Below, in pieces: positions 9,699 to 19,098 of a DNA stretch of 64,000 bases (position 1 is its first letter; the number at the start of each line of letters is the position of its first letter). Source of the DNA: Lysobacter sp. KIS68-7 (GTDB lineage: Bacteria > Pseudomonadota > Gammaproteobacteria > Xanthomonadales > Xanthomonadaceae); the NCBI RefSeq assembly GCF_021284745.1, contig NZ_CP089925.1, forward strand, positions 2,045,001-2,109,000, in the 5' to 3' direction. Under the pieces are notes generated by a model that made no database searches, had not been told where the DNA came from, and saw only the letters and a program-made list of their open reading frames with translations. The position numbers and the translations under genes are program-made.

Positions 9699-11108
9699 TT
9701 ACACGGCAGCGCTGCGCCCGATGAGCTGGAGCGCTTCTTCGATGCGCGGCGTCATCGGATGCCCCCCATTGATGCGCACGCAATGCGCGAATCCGCCCGA
9801 GGGCGAGAACATCGGGCCCGGCGCCAGGCTGATGCCCGCGTCCATGGCCTTGCGCCCGAGCGCCATCGCATCGGCGCCTTGTGGGAGTTCCACCCACAGG
9901 AAGTAACCGCCACCAGGCCGGCTCACGCGCGTTCCGCCGGGGAAGGCCAGCCCGATCGCTTCGGCATAGCGATCGCGCTGCGTGCGCATCGTGGCCCGCA
10001 ACGCACGCAGGTGCCGCTCGTAGCCACCGCGCGCGAGGTAACGCGCCAGCGCCATCTGCACCGGCACCGCCGTGGCGAGCGACGCCGCCAGCTTCTGCTG
10101 CGCGACCGCGCGCGTGAAGCGCCCCGCCGACACCCAGCCCACGCGATACCCGGGCGCGAGCGTCTTGGAGAACGAACTGCAATGCAGCACCCAGCCTTCG
10201 GTGTCGAAGGCCTTGGTCGCCGCCGGTCGCCGATCGCCGAAGTACAGCTCGCCGTACACATCGTCTTCGATCAGCGGAAGCCGATGGCGCGTGACGAGTT
10301 CGACCAGCGCGCGCTTCTTGCCTTCGTCCATCGAACTGCCCAAGGGATTCTGGAAGTTCGTCATCACCCACGCGGCGCTGGGTTTGTGGCGTTGGATCGC
10401 CGCCTCCATCGCATCGAGATCGATGCCGGTGCGTGGATCGGTCGCCACCTCCACCGCGCGCAGACCGAAGCGCTCCAGCGCCTGCAGGCATGCGTAGAAG
10501 CACGGCGACTCCACGATCACCGCATCGCCCGGCTTGCACGTCGCCGCGAGCGACAGGTTCAAGGCCTCCATCGCGCCGTTGGTCACGATGATGTCGTCCG
10601 GATCCGCACGCACGCCATCGAGCAGGTAGCGCAGCGCGATCTGGCGTCGCAGCTCCAGGTGCCCCGGCGTGAGGCTCTCCACCGTGCTCCAGGGATCCAT
10701 GCGCGTCGCACTCGCCGCCAATGCACGGCCGAGACGCTGCAACGGAAACAGGAAGGGACTCGGGAACGCCGATCCCAGTGGCACCACCTCGTGCGATGCC
10801 GCCGCCTGCAGGATCCCGTAGATCATGTCGGCGACCTGCACGGTGCGCGGTTCGCCGTCCGGGGCAGGGTGGGGCAGCGGCTCGGCGGGCATCGCGCGGG
10901 CCGGCCGTGCCACGTAGTAACCCGAACGCGGCCGCGACTCGATCAACCCCCGCGCCTCCAGCAACGCATACGCCTCGAACACCGTCGCCGGGCTCGCCTT
11001 GCGGCTCGCGCGCAAAGCCCGCACCGACGGCAGCTTGTCGCCGGGTTTCAGCGTTCCACTTTCGATCGACGCCGCCACATCCGCGGCCAGGGCTTCGTAG
11101 CGCTTCAC
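9699..11108 (-). CDS. MocR-type PLP-dependent GntR-family transcriptional regulator
   Basis: A 469-residue regulator. Residues 1-75 are a GntR winged helix (MKRYEALAADVAASIESG, LPSVRALRASRKASPATV). Residues 110-465 are a complete aminotransferase-like domain with SFSKTLAPGYRVGWV, which holds the PLP-binding lysine, and TNFQNPLGSSMDEG. The start was set at the GTG (11106-11108) because GAAGGA lies five bases upstream and MocR proteins typically begin MKRYE; an ATG at 11138 has poorer spacing. It is divergent from the membrane-protein pair at 11193-11731, which it may control. The effector is unknown. Confidence 0.88.
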   Translation of the reverse strand: MKRYEALAADVAASIESGTLKPGDKLPSVRALRASRKASPATVFEAYALLEARGLIESRPRSGYYVARPARAMPAEPLPHPAPDGEPRTVQVADMIYGILQAAASHEVVPLGSAFPSPFLFPLQRLGRALAASATRMDPWSTVESLTPGHLELRRQIALRYLLDGVRADPDDIIVTNGAMEALNLSLAATCKPGDAVIVESPCFYACLQALERFGLRAVEVATDPRTGIDLDAMEAAIQRHKPSAAWVMTNFQNPLGSSMDEGKKRALVELVTRHRLPLIEDDVYGELYFGDRRPAATKAFDTEGWVLHCSSFSKTLAPGYRVGWVSAGRFTRAVAQQKLAASLATAVPVQMALARYLARGGYERHLRALRATMRTQRDRYAEAIGLAFPGGTRVSRPGGGYFLWVELPQGADAMALGRKAMDAGISLAPGPMFSPSGGFAHCVRINGGHPMTPRIEEALQLIGRSAAV

Positions 11109-11180
11109 ACGGGTCCTTCGGCCATCTGATCCGGTCATTCTCCGCCCGAACTGTGCCTGCCGCGAAGGCCCCGGGCTGCC

Positions 11181-11186
11181 TAAGCT
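11181..11186 (+). promoter_or_regulatory. -10-like hexamer for a probable leaderless transcript
   Basis: TAAGCT ends 6 nt before the ATG at 11193. There is no ribosome binding site between them. Confidence 0.4.
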
Positions 11187-11192
11187 GCCGCC

Positions 11193-11525
11193 ATGCATCC
11201 GGAAGTCCAACGCAACCTCGCGCTGATCCTGTTCCTCCCCTGGTACCTGATCCTCGGCGCGCTCTACTGGATCTACCCCCGCACCCCGCGCACGCCCAGG
11301 CGCCGCGCGTTCGACGCAGCGGCGCTCGCACTGTCGGTCCTCGCGTCCGCGCTCGGCATGTACTGGAGCATGTTCAACGCCAGCCTGCAGTACGGCCACA
11401 TGTGGCAGCAGGTGCTCGCAACGTCTGTCTGTTACGGCATGTTCCTCGCCGTCATGACCCTGGCATGGATCGCGCGCCACGCCTGGTTCACCGGTCCCCG
11501 CGCGCGCAAGGCACTCGTGCAATGA
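11193..11525 (+). CDS. Small membrane protein of unknown function
   Basis: A 110-residue protein with three hydrophobic stretches: LALILFLPWYLILGALYWI, AALALSVLASALGMYW and VLATSVCYGMFLAVMTLAWI. A basic loop (RTPRTPRRR) separates the first two. I do not recognise a named family. The stop overlaps the next start (ATGA), so the two are co-translated. It is divergent from the MocR regulator. Confidence 0.65.
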   Translation: MHPEVQRNLALILFLPWYLILGALYWIYPRTPRTPRRRAFDAAALALSVLASALGMYWSMFNASLQYGHMWQQVLATSVCYGMFLAVMTLAWIARHAWFTGPRARKALVQ

Positions 11526-11731
11526 AGACCCTGATCATCGTCGGCTTCCTCGGGCTGATCCTCTACAACCTGGGCGCAGGCCTGTATTACATGCTGGTCG
11601 ACGAATCGACGAGCAAGCGGACGGTCAATGCGTTGACCAAGCGCATCACGCTGTCGGTGGTGTTGATCCTCGGTGTCGCGCTCGCGGCGTATACGGGGCT
11701 GATCCAGTTCCACGGCATCAATCCGGGCTGA
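11522..11731 (+). CDS. DUF2909-type twin-transmembrane protein
   Basis: A 69-residue protein with two transmembrane helices (MKTLIIVGFLGLILYNLGAG and ITLSVVLILGVALAAYTGLI). A polar loop, DESTSKRTVNALTKR, lies between them. The spacing and the basic loop match the DUF2909 family, often found near cytochrome oxidase genes in proteobacteria. No oxidase gene is present here. It overlaps the preceding membrane-protein gene by 4 bp. Confidence 0.75.
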   Translation: MKTLIIVGFLGLILYNLGAGLYYMLVDESTSKRTVNALTKRITLSVVLILGVALAAYTGLIQFHGINPG

Positions 11732-11780
11732 GGTTTCATACGGCCGCTACCCACGTTCACGGGGTGCATCGCGCCGTGCA

Positions 11781-11803
11781 TTGACACTCCGCCTCCTTCT
11801 TGA
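11781..11803 (+). promoter_or_regulatory. Possible -35 region of the EAL gene
   Basis: A perfect TTGACA lies at 11781-11786. At 17 bp spacing the -10 would be TTCATT (11804-11809), which is weak. The element is 50 bp before the start at 11836. Confidence 0.3.
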
Positions 11804-11835
11804 TTCATTGCATCCCGAAGCAGGGATGAAGTGGC

Positions 11836-14019
11836 ATGCGCAAGGGAGCGTCACGGTCGCGGTTCGCGCGGTCGTGGGTCATCGTGGTGTTGTCCGCGAT
11901 CGTGGCGATCGGTGCCTGGCACCTGCCACGCGGCGTGCGTGCGTCCAGCCAGGACGCCGCGCCCGCCGCGCACGTCGTCCACTTCGCCGCCGACCAGGAC
12001 TATCCGCCCTTCAGCCGCCGCGACGCCGACGGCAATGCCACCGGCTACGACGTCGAACTCTTCCGCGCGGTCGCCGAGCACGCGCACCTGCAGCCCGACA
12101 TTCAGTTGCGCAACTGGACGGAGGCCGTCGACGACGTGAAGCAAGGCAGGGCGGACGTCGTGCCCATGCTCGTCACCGAACAGCGCCGCCGCCAGACGCT
12201 TTTCAGCGAGCCTTATCTCCACTTCTACCACCTCGTCTTCGGCGCGCGCGGCGGGCGTTACATCGCCACCCTCGACGAACTCGACGGCAAGCGCGTGGCC
12301 GTGCAACGCGCCGGCCTGGCCTGGGACGAACTGCGCCACCGCCCCGGCGTGCGCCTGGTGGAAGTGGACAACGAACCGAAGGCGTTGCTCGCCGTCGCCG
12401 AACACCGCGCCGACTACGCCTTGGTCCCGAGCTACATCGGCTACGAAGCGCTGCGCCGCTACCGCATCGGCGACATCGTGGCCCTGAGCCCCGCGTTCTT
12501 CGACACCGAGTACGCCTTCGCGATCAACCCGCAGCGGCCCGATCTCGTTGCGACCATCAACCAGGGCCTGCGCGAAGCGACCAGCAGCGGCGAAGCCGGC
12601 CGCCTGTACGTCCAGTGGCTCGCCAACCTCACGCCGCCGGAGGAGACCTTCCGCGCGGGGATGCTGCGCGCCGCCTGGGTGATCGTGCCCTTGCTCGCGC
12701 TGGCGGTGATCCTGCTCGTGGCGGGCAATCGCGCGCGCAACCGTGCAGGCAGCGCCGAACGCCGCGCCAAGCACCTGCAACGCCACGACCCGGTGACGCA
12801 ACTGCCCAACCGCGCGAGCTTCCGCCGCACGCTGGCGGACCTGATCGCCACGCACAAACCCTTTGCCGTGATCCGCATCGACTTGCTCGAACTCGGCGCG
12901 GTGGAAGCCATCGCCGGCCACGCCTTCGTCGACGAACTGATGCGCGGAATTGCTGCGCGCTTGCAGGCGCAACACCCCATCGTCGCAAAGGTGCACGATC
13001 GCGGCTTCATGGTGGCTGCGCGCGATGCACACGACGCGGAGAGTGCGCAACGCGTGATGGACGAGGTGCTCGCCACGGTGGGCGCGCGCATCGAAATCAG
13101 TGGGCTGCCGATCGAACAAGTGGCCTGCGCGGGTGCCGCGTTGTATCCCGCGCATGGCAACACCGCCGAACAACTGATGCGCGCCGCGGGGCTGGCGAGT
13201 GAAGCCTGTGCCGTGCGGCCTGGCAATGGCGTGGTCTACCACGACGCGCTGGCGCCGGACCCGCGCAGGCTGACGCAACTGACCGAACTGCGGACCGCCA
13301 TCCGCGAACGCACGCTGGGCTACCTCGTGCAGCCCAAGCTCGACATCGCGCGCAATCGCATCTGTGGCGCGGAGCTGCTGGTGCGCTGGCACCACCCGAA
13401 GCATGGCGACGTGCCGCCGGGCGACTTCATTCCGCTGGCCGAACGCACCGGCGTGATCGGGGAGATGACGCTGTATCTCGTCGAATGCGCCGTGGCGCAT
13501 CTGAAGGAGTGGCGGGCGCAGGGGCTGGACTTGACGCTCTCGGTGAACGTCTCCGCGAACGACTTCAGCGACACGATGTTGGTGGATCGCATCGTGCAGC
13601 TCGCGGCCGACGTGCCTGGCGCGCTGATGCTGGAAGTGACGGAGACCGCGGTGATGCGCGACCCCGACAAGGCTTTCGCCGCGGTGGATCGGCTGCGGGC
13701 GGGTGGAGTGAAGATCTCGCTGGACGACTTCGGGACGGGGAATGCGTCGCTGACTTACCTGCGCAGGCTGGCGCCGGAAGAGGTGAAGATCGATCGGAGC
13801 TTTATCAGCGGGGTGATGGCGTCAGAGGCGGATCGGGCGATTGTGCGGAGCACGATCCAGCTGGCGCATGGGGTCAACGCAGTCGTGACAGCGGAAGGCG
13901 TGGAAGATGGGGCGACCCTTTTGTGGTTGGGGGAGGCTGGATGCGATCTCGCCCAAGGGCATGGGATCGGGAGGCCGATGGGGGTGGGCAACTTTCTCGC
14001 GGCAATAGGTCGAATCTGA
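11836..14019 (+). CDS. Periplasmic solute-binding / degenerate GGDEF / EAL sensor protein
   Basis: A 727-residue inner-membrane protein. An N-terminal membrane anchor is followed by a periplasmic family-3 solute-binding domain (about 45-265: FAADQDYPPFSRRDADGN and DVVPMLVTEQRR). Next come a transmembrane helix (about 275-295), a GGDEF-like domain (LQRHDPVTQLPNRASF, but VHDRGF where GGDEF should be) and an EAL domain. The EAL motif is E513-LLVRW, with NVSAND, LEVTETAVM, LDDFGTGNASL, VKIDRSFI and TAEGVED all present. It is therefore probably a ligand-controlled cyclic-di-GMP phosphodiesterase whose cyclase domain is inactive. The ligand, likely a small amino-acid-like molecule, is unknown. Confidence 0.88.
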   Translation: MRKGASRSRFARSWVIVVLSAIVAIGAWHLPRGVRASSQDAAPAAHVVHFAADQDYPPFSRRDADGNATGYDVELFRAVAEHAHLQPDIQLRNWTEAVDDVKQGRADVVPMLVTEQRRRQTLFSEPYLHFYHLVFGARGGRYIATLDELDGKRVAVQRAGLAWDELRHRPGVRLVEVDNEPKALLAVAEHRADYALVPSYIGYEALRRYRIGDIVALSPAFFDTEYAFAINPQRPDLVATINQGLREATSSGEAGRLYVQWLANLTPPEETFRAGMLRAAWVIVPLLALAVILLVAGNRARNRAGSAERRAKHLQRHDPVTQLPNRASFRRTLADLIATHKPFAVIRIDLLELGAVEAIAGHAFVDELMRGIAARLQAQHPIVAKVHDRGFMVAARDAHDAESAQRVMDEVLATVGARIEISGLPIEQVACAGAALYPAHGNTAEQLMRAAGLASEACAVRPGNGVVYHDALAPDPRRLTQLTELRTAIRERTLGYLVQPKLDIARNRICGAELLVRWHHPKHGDVPPGDFIPLAERTGVIGEMTLYLVECAVAHLKEWRAQGLDLTLSVNVSANDFSDTMLVDRIVQLAADVPGALMLEVTETAVMRDPDKAFAAVDRLRAGGVKISLDDFGTGNASLTYLRRLAPEEVKIDRSFISGVMASEADRAIVRSTIQLAHGVNAVVTAEGVEDGATLLWLGEAGCDLAQGHGIGRPMGVGNFLAAIGRI

Positions 14020-14222
14020 TCGACCTCTCGCGCATGGGCGCCGTTCCTATTTTCGTGTTGACCGAAGCCACGGTGCCGAAGATGTGAGGCATCGTCCCGC
14101 TTGCCCCAACGTACAAGTGCTTTCCCCATCAATCCGCGCAAACTCACCTCACCGACCAACCTTCTTCCTCGAACGAAGACTCTCGTTGGGTGTGCCATGA
14201 ACCGAGGGGGAAGGAAGGTCGG

Positions 14223-14251
14223 GCTTCGTCGCTCCGCACGAGCGACGAAGC
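14223..14251 (-). terminator. rnr: Hairpin downstream of rnr
   Basis: A perfect 11-bp stem, GCTTCGTCGCT / AGCGACGAAGC, with a 7-nt loop lies 17 bp past the rnr stop. There is no strong T-tract. It may also end transcription from the convergent EAL gene. The rest of 14020-14222 shows no gene. Confidence 0.5.
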
Positions 14252-14267
14252 TTGCGGGGCGCAGCGG

Positions 14268-16700
14268 CTAGTACGCCTGCTTCACTTTCTTCGCCGGCGT
14301 CCCACGCGCCGGCGGCGGCTTGATCCCACGCTCCTCCACCAAGCGGAAATCAATCTTCCGATCCTCCACGCTCGCCTTGAGCACGATGATCTCCGCGCGA
14401 TCGCCCAGGCGGAACTCGCGCCCCATGCGCTCACCCTTCAGCGTCTTCCGCACCGGGTCGAAGTGGTAGTAGTCGTTCGGCAGCTGCGTCACATGCACCA
14501 GGCCGTTGACCTTCGAGTCGTCGAGTTCGATGAACAAGCCGAAGCTCGTCACGCCGCTGATCGTGCCGGCGAACTGCCCGCCCACATGCTGCTCCATCCA
14601 AGCAGCGCGGTAACGCTCGTCCACTTCGCGTTCGGCTTCATCCGCGCGACGCTCGCGCGCGGAGCATTGCAAGGTCAGTGCGGCCATCTCGTGGTCGCTG
14701 TAGCGGAAGTTCGTCGCGGTGCCGCCCTGCAAGCCATGCTTGATCGCACGATGCAGCAGCAGGTCGGGGTAGCGGCGGATCGGTGAGGTGAAGTGCCCGT
14801 AGGCCTCCAGCGCCAGGCCGAAGTGGCCGAGGTTCTCGTGCGCATACACGGCCAGCGATTGGCTGCGCAGCAGCACCGATTCCAGCAACGTCGCATCGGG
14901 CCGTTCGCGGATCTTCTTGATCAGCGCGGTGAAGTCACGCGGCTCCACCTTCGCCCACGGCGGCATCTTGAGCTTGAACTCCTTCAGGAATTCCAGCAGG
15001 TCGGCGTACTTCTGCTCCGGCGGTTTGTCGTGCACGCGGAAGGGGGCGGGGATGCGCTTCTTCAGCACGTACTTCGCGGCTTCCACGTTCGCCGCGATCA
15101 TGCATTCCTCGATCAGCATGTGCGCGTCGTTGCGCTGGAGCATGCCGGCCTGCGTGACTTCACCTTGCGGGCCGAGCACGAAGCGCACTTCGGAGGATTC
15201 GAATTCGATCGCGCCCCGCTTGGCGCGGGCGCGCTTGAGGATCTGGAAGAGCTGGTGCAGGCGCTCGATCTGCGGCATCAGGGTGCCGATCACCTGCAAG
15301 GCTTCTTCGCGATGCTCCGGCAGTGCGTCGTCGCCTACGGCGTTCCACACCTGCGTATAGGTCAGGCGCGCGTGCGAGTTCATCACGGCTTCGTAGAACT
15401 TCGAACGGGTGACGACGCCATCGCGGTCGACGAGCATGTCGCACACGAAGCACAGGCGATCGACCTTCGGGTTCAGCGAGCAGATGCCGTTGGACAGCGT
15501 CTCCGGCAGCATCGGGACGACGAAACCGGGGAAATACACGGACGTTGCGCGCAGTTGCGCTTCGTCATCCAGCGGGTGTTCGGGTTTGACGTAATGCGAG
15601 ACGTCGGCGATCGCGACGACGAGGCGGAAGCCATCGCGCGTGGGCTCGCAGTAGACGGCGTCGTCGAAGTCCTTGGCGTCCTCGCCGTCGATGGTGACGA
15701 GCGGCACCTGGCGCAGGTCCACGCGGCCTTCGATCATCGCGGGCTCGACGACGAGCGGGACGGACGTCGCTTCGTCCAGCACGGCCTGCGGGAATTCGTG
15801 CGGCAGCTCGTGCGCATGGATGGCCGCTTCGACGGCGAGCGAGGCCGTGAGCTTGTCGCCCAGCACCGCAAGCACCTTGCCGATCGGCGGACGCGTGTTG
15901 TCGGGCGCGTGCACGAGTTCGGTGACGACGAGCTGCCCCGGCTTCGCATCGGCCGACTCACCGGTCGGAATGAGCACATTGCGCTGGATGCGGCGATCGT
16001 CGGGGACGACGTAACCGATGCCGGCTTCGACGGTGTAACGACCGATCAGGCGATTGAGGCGACGCTCCAGCACTTCGACGATCGCGCCCTGGCGGCGCCC
16101 GCGATTGTCCATGCCGGTGACGCAGGCGAGCACGCGGTCGCCGTGCATCACCTTGCGCATCTCAAAGGGCGGCAGGAACAGATCGTCGCCGCCGACGCCC
16201 GCCTCGGGACGCAGGAACCCGAAGCCATCGGGATTGGCGATCACCGAACCCGGGATGAGGTCCATGCGTTCGGCGGGCGCGTAGCCACCCTTGCGGTTCT
16301 GCAGCAGCTGGCCGTCGCGCACCATCGCACCCAGGCGTTTGCTGAGCGCGTCGAAGCGATCGGGTTCGGTCAGCGCCAGCTTCTGCGCCAGGGCATCGGC
16401 GTCCATCGGGCCTGCATTGGCCTCGAGGATGCGCAGCAACATCTCGCGGCTGGCGATCGGTTGTTCGTAGCGTTGGGCTTCGCGCGCGGCGTGCGGGTCG
16501 CGGTGCGGCGCGCTGGTGCGGACGGGTTTTGCGGCGGCTTGGTGGGTGGGCGTGCCGCGGAAATGCGCGGGCGATTCGGGCAACCAGCCGGGCCGTTTGG
16601 CGGCCTTGTGCTTGGGCCCGCCCTTGGGAGCGGTGCCGCTGCCTGCCGATTTGGGGGATTTGGATCCGGGTTTGCCGCGATTGCTGGGGTGCTTGGCCAT
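14268..16700 (-). CDS. rnr: Ribonuclease R
   Basis: An 810-residue 3'-5' exoribonuclease that degrades structured RNA. A basic, low-complexity N-terminal tail (residues 1-75) is followed by a helix-turn-helix-like segment, cold-shock domains (IANPDGFGFLRPEAG) and the RNB catalytic domain. The catalytic aspartates lie in VTIDGEDAKDFDDAVY, followed by FPGFVVPMLPETLSNGICSL. An S1 domain near the C-terminus contains ISGVTSFGLFIELDDSKVNG. The start at 16700 is preferred over ATG 16709 because TACCAT (16708-16713) sits 7 nt upstream as a -10 for a leaderless message. It is divergent from the LacI regulator. Confidence 0.95.
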   Translation of the reverse strand: MAKHPSNRGKPGSKSPKSAGSGTAPKGGPKHKAAKRPGWLPESPAHFRGTPTHQAAAKPVRTSAPHRDPHAAREAQRYEQPIASREMLLRILEANAGPMDADALAQKLALTEPDRFDALSKRLGAMVRDGQLLQNRKGGYAPAERMDLIPGSVIANPDGFGFLRPEAGVGGDDLFLPPFEMRKVMHGDRVLACVTGMDNRGRRQGAIVEVLERRLNRLIGRYTVEAGIGYVVPDDRRIQRNVLIPTGESADAKPGQLVVTELVHAPDNTRPPIGKVLAVLGDKLTASLAVEAAIHAHELPHEFPQAVLDEATSVPLVVEPAMIEGRVDLRQVPLVTIDGEDAKDFDDAVYCEPTRDGFRLVVAIADVSHYVKPEHPLDDEAQLRATSVYFPGFVVPMLPETLSNGICSLNPKVDRLCFVCDMLVDRDGVVTRSKFYEAVMNSHARLTYTQVWNAVGDDALPEHREEALQVIGTLMPQIERLHQLFQILKRARAKRGAIEFESSEVRFVLGPQGEVTQAGMLQRNDAHMLIEECMIAANVEAAKYVLKKRIPAPFRVHDKPPEQKYADLLEFLKEFKLKMPPWAKVEPRDFTALIKKIRERPDATLLESVLLRSQSLAVYAHENLGHFGLALEAYGHFTSPIRRYPDLLLHRAIKHGLQGGTATNFRYSDHEMAALTLQCSARERRADEAEREVDERYRAAWMEQHVGGQFAGTISGVTSFGLFIELDDSKVNGLVHVTQLPNDYYHFDPVRKTLKGERMGREFRLGDRAEIIVLKASVEDRKIDFRLVEERGIKPPPARGTPAKKVKQAY

Positions 16701-16820
16701 GGCGGGCATGGTACCGGGAGTTGGTGAATGGGCCCCGTCAACGGCCCTCCGATCTATTTTGGGTGGGGAGCCGCCACCGCCGGTCACTCTTCAATACACT
16801 TGCCGGGGTTGGGGGAGAGC

Positions 16821-17870
16821 ATGCGGAAGAAGACCAAGGCCACATCCGTCGACATCGCATACCGCGCGGGCGTCTCGCAGGCGACCGTGTCGCGCGTGCT
16901 CCGCGGCAGCCCGTTGGTGAACATCGAGACGCGCAAGCGCGTGGAAGCCGTCGCGCGCGAGCTCAACTACAAGGTCGACCGCCACGCCTCCAGCCTGCGC
17001 ACGCAACGCGCGGGCTGCATCGCGCTGCTGCTGTTCGAAGACCCGACGCCCGACGAGTCCCACATCAATCCGTTCTTCCTGTCGATGCTGGGCAGCATCA
17101 CGCGCGCCTGCGCGAAGCAAGGGCAGGACCTGCTGGTGTCGTTCCAGCAACTGAGCGACGACTGGCACGCCGACTACGAGAACAGCATGAAGGCCGACGG
17201 CCTGATCCTGTTGGGCTACGGCGATTACCTGCTGTACCAGAGCACGCTGGATCGCCTGGTCGACCAGGGCACGCACTTCGTGCGCTGGGGCGCGGTGCTG
17301 CCGGGGCAGCCGTTCGTGTCGATCGGGTGCGACAACTTCCATGGCGGGCAGCTCGTGGGCGAGCATCTGTATTCCGTCGGGCGTCGCCAGGTAGCGTTCC
17401 TTGGCGGTGCGTCGACCAGCTGTCCGGAGTTCTTCGCCCGTTATCGCGGGTGTGGCGTGGCGCTGCATGACCTGGGCGTCACGATGGATCCCGCGTTGCA
17501 GGTCGATGCGGAGAGTTCGGAAGAAGACGGCTACGCAGCGGCGCAGACGCTGCTCGCGCGTGGCTTGCCGTTCGATGCGATCTTCGCGGCGAGCGACCTG
17601 ATTGCGATCGGCGCGATGCGTGCATTGGCGGAGCATCGGTTGCGTGTGCCGGACGATGTCTCGGTGGTGGGCTTCGACGACATCCCGACGGCACGCTTCG
17701 CGAACCCGCCGCTCACCACCGTCTACCAGAACACGCAGCGTGCGGGCGAGATGCTGGTGGAGTCGCTGCTGCGGCAGATCCGGGACGAGAAGGTGGAAAG
17801 CCAGATGATTCCGGCGAGTTTGATCGTGCGGAAGTCGAGTGGGGAAGTGGTCGAAGCGGTAGAGGAATAG
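16821..17870 (+). CDS. LacI-family transcriptional regulator
   Basis: A 349-residue regulator. The N-terminal helix-turn-helix is [20 protein letters not shown], followed by the hinge [21 protein letters not shown] periplasmic-binding-protein-like effector domain follows, with [19 protein letters not shown] and [20 protein letters not shown]. The strong GGGGGAGAG fixes the ATG at 16821. No sugar transporter or hydrolase lies next to it, so its target operon is probably elsewhere. The convergent AraC gene begins its stop 3 bp beyond this gene's end. Confidence 0.9.
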   Translation: MRKKTKATSVDIAYRAGVSQATVSRVLRGSPLVNIETRKRVEAVARELNYKVDRHASSLRTQRAGCIALLLFEDPTPDESHINPFFLSMLGSITRACAKQGQDLLVSFQQLSDDWHADYENSMKADGLILLGYGDYLLYQSTLDRLVDQGTHFVRWGAVLPGQPFVSIGCDNFHGGQLVGEHLYSVGRRQVAFLGGASTSCPEFFARYRGCGVALHDLGVTMDPALQVDAESSEEDGYAAAQTLLARGLPFDAIFAASDLIAIGAMRALAEHRLRVPDDVSVVGFDDIPTARFANPPLTTVYQNTQRAGEMLVESLLRQIRDEKVESQMIPASLIVRKSSGEVVEAVEE

Positions 17871-17873
17871 CGG

Positions 17874-18683
17874 TCAGTTTCTCCCGACCGGTTCCTCCGG
17901 GACCAGCATCGTCGGCGCCAGACCGAACACGCGGCGGCACGTGCGTGTCAGGTGCGCCGCATCGGAGAAGCCCGCTTCATGCGCCGCTTCGGTCCAGGAG
18001 CGCCCATGGAAAGCGGCCTGCACGGCCTGGTCCACGCGCGCCCAGAGCAGCCATGCACGCAAGGACGTACCTGTCTGCGCAACAAACAAGTGACGGAAGC
18101 GCCCGGGTGACAGATGCACCGCGGCCGCGACTTCCTCCAGCCGGATCGGCGACGACAACCGCGCGCGCATCCACGCCAGCGCCGCGGTGATGCGCGGATC
18201 GTCGCTCGGCGCCATCGCGGGATTGCCCGCGATGCGGCACACGGCGCCTTGCGCGTATTGCGCGAGCAAATCGTCCGGCGCGCCCTCGTCGTACTGTTTG
18301 TGCAGATGTTGCACGGCTGCGTGCGCTTCTTCCTGCGGAAGGATCGCGACATCGAAGCCCGCGAACCGATCCCGCAATGCCGCGCCTTGCGACGAATTGG
18401 GTTCGACGAACAAGGTGGCGACGGACGCGCCGCAGCCGTCGAAGCTGTGGTGCCGATCGGGCATGACGACCACGCCACGTGCCTCGCGCGCTTCCGGCCA
18501 GCCTGCGCCGCGAATTCGGAAAGCGCCGTCCATGGCGAGCGAGATCTGGATCGCGTGGTGGGCGTGCTCCTGCACCGGGCCCAGGAAGCGGCCGATCCAC
18601 ACACCGCCGCCCGGCCAACCGATCACGCGCCCCACGCCCGCGACGGGGCGCTTGAGGACCACGGGGGCGGCGGCGGTGGCCAT
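17874..18683 (-). CDS. AraC-family transcriptional regulator
   Basis: A 269-residue protein. The N-terminal half is a small cupin-like sensor (HAHHAIQISLAMDGAFRIRG). The C-terminal 100 residues are an AraC DNA-binding domain with IRLEEVAAAVHLSPGRFRHL and the second helix-turn-helix AAHEAGFSDAAHLTRTCRRV. The ATG at 18683 has AAAGGG eight bases upstream; the open frame extends another 28 codons without support. It is divergent from the metallothionein-like gene, with 95 bp between starts, and so is a candidate regulator of it. The signal could be a metal or an organic ligand; the sequence does not say which. Confidence 0.87.
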   Translation of the reverse strand: MATAAAPVVLKRPVAGVGRVIGWPGGGVWIGRFLGPVQEHAHHAIQISLAMDGAFRIRGAGWPEAREARGVVVMPDRHHSFDGCGASVATLFVEPNSSQGAALRDRFAGFDVAILPQEEAHAAVQHLHKQYDEGAPDDLLAQYAQGAVCRIAGNPAMAPSDDPRITAALAWMRARLSSPIRLEEVAAAVHLSPGRFRHLFVAQTGTSLRAWLLWARVDQAVQAAFHGRSWTEAAHEAGFSDAAHLTRTCRRVFGLAPTMLVPEEPVGRN

Positions 18684-18778
18684 CGAGTCAGCCCTTTCGT
18701 TCAAGAGTGCCGGGGCGGGGGTTCGCAGAATACGCCTCAAGCCGATCCGGCCCATGCCCAAGACCAAGGAGTTCCCCC

Positions 18779-18964
18779 ATGAACACCCAGATGAAGAACG
18801 CCTGCACCTGCACCGACTGCATCGGCGCCGCGTGCACCTGCGGTTGCCAGACGCCGGCGGCCGTGAAGTCGACCTGTCAGTGCGGTTGCCAGGCGGGACA
18901 GCCGTGCCAGTGCGGGCCGAAGGTGGCGGAAGCGCCGCGCCGCGCGATGACGGCGAATGCGTGA
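18779..18964 (+). CDS. Small cysteine-rich metallothionein-like protein
   Basis: A 61-residue protein with 11 cysteines packed into residues 8-45 as repeated C-x-C and C-x2-C units (CTCTDC, CTCGC, CQCGC, CQCG). It has no histidine in the cysteine region and no signal peptide. This composition points to thiolate metal binding (zinc, cadmium or copper), as in bacterial metallothioneins, but the exact family is not recognised. A strong AAGGAG lies eight bases before the ATG. It is divergent from the AraC gene. The stretch 18965-19098 after it holds no supported gene. Confidence 0.7.
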   Translation: MNTQMKNACTCTDCIGAACTCGCQTPAAVKSTCQCGCQAGQPCQCGPKVAEAPRRAMTANA

Positions 18965-19098
18965 TGAGGTGATGGACCAGGGCGCGAGTGGGCAGGGAAG
19001 GAGTCCTTGCCCCGCGCCGCAGGGCGGCGTGTCGTACCTGGCGTTGATGGTGACGGTCGGGTCGACGACGATTCCCGTCGCGATGATTCCGGTTCTGC

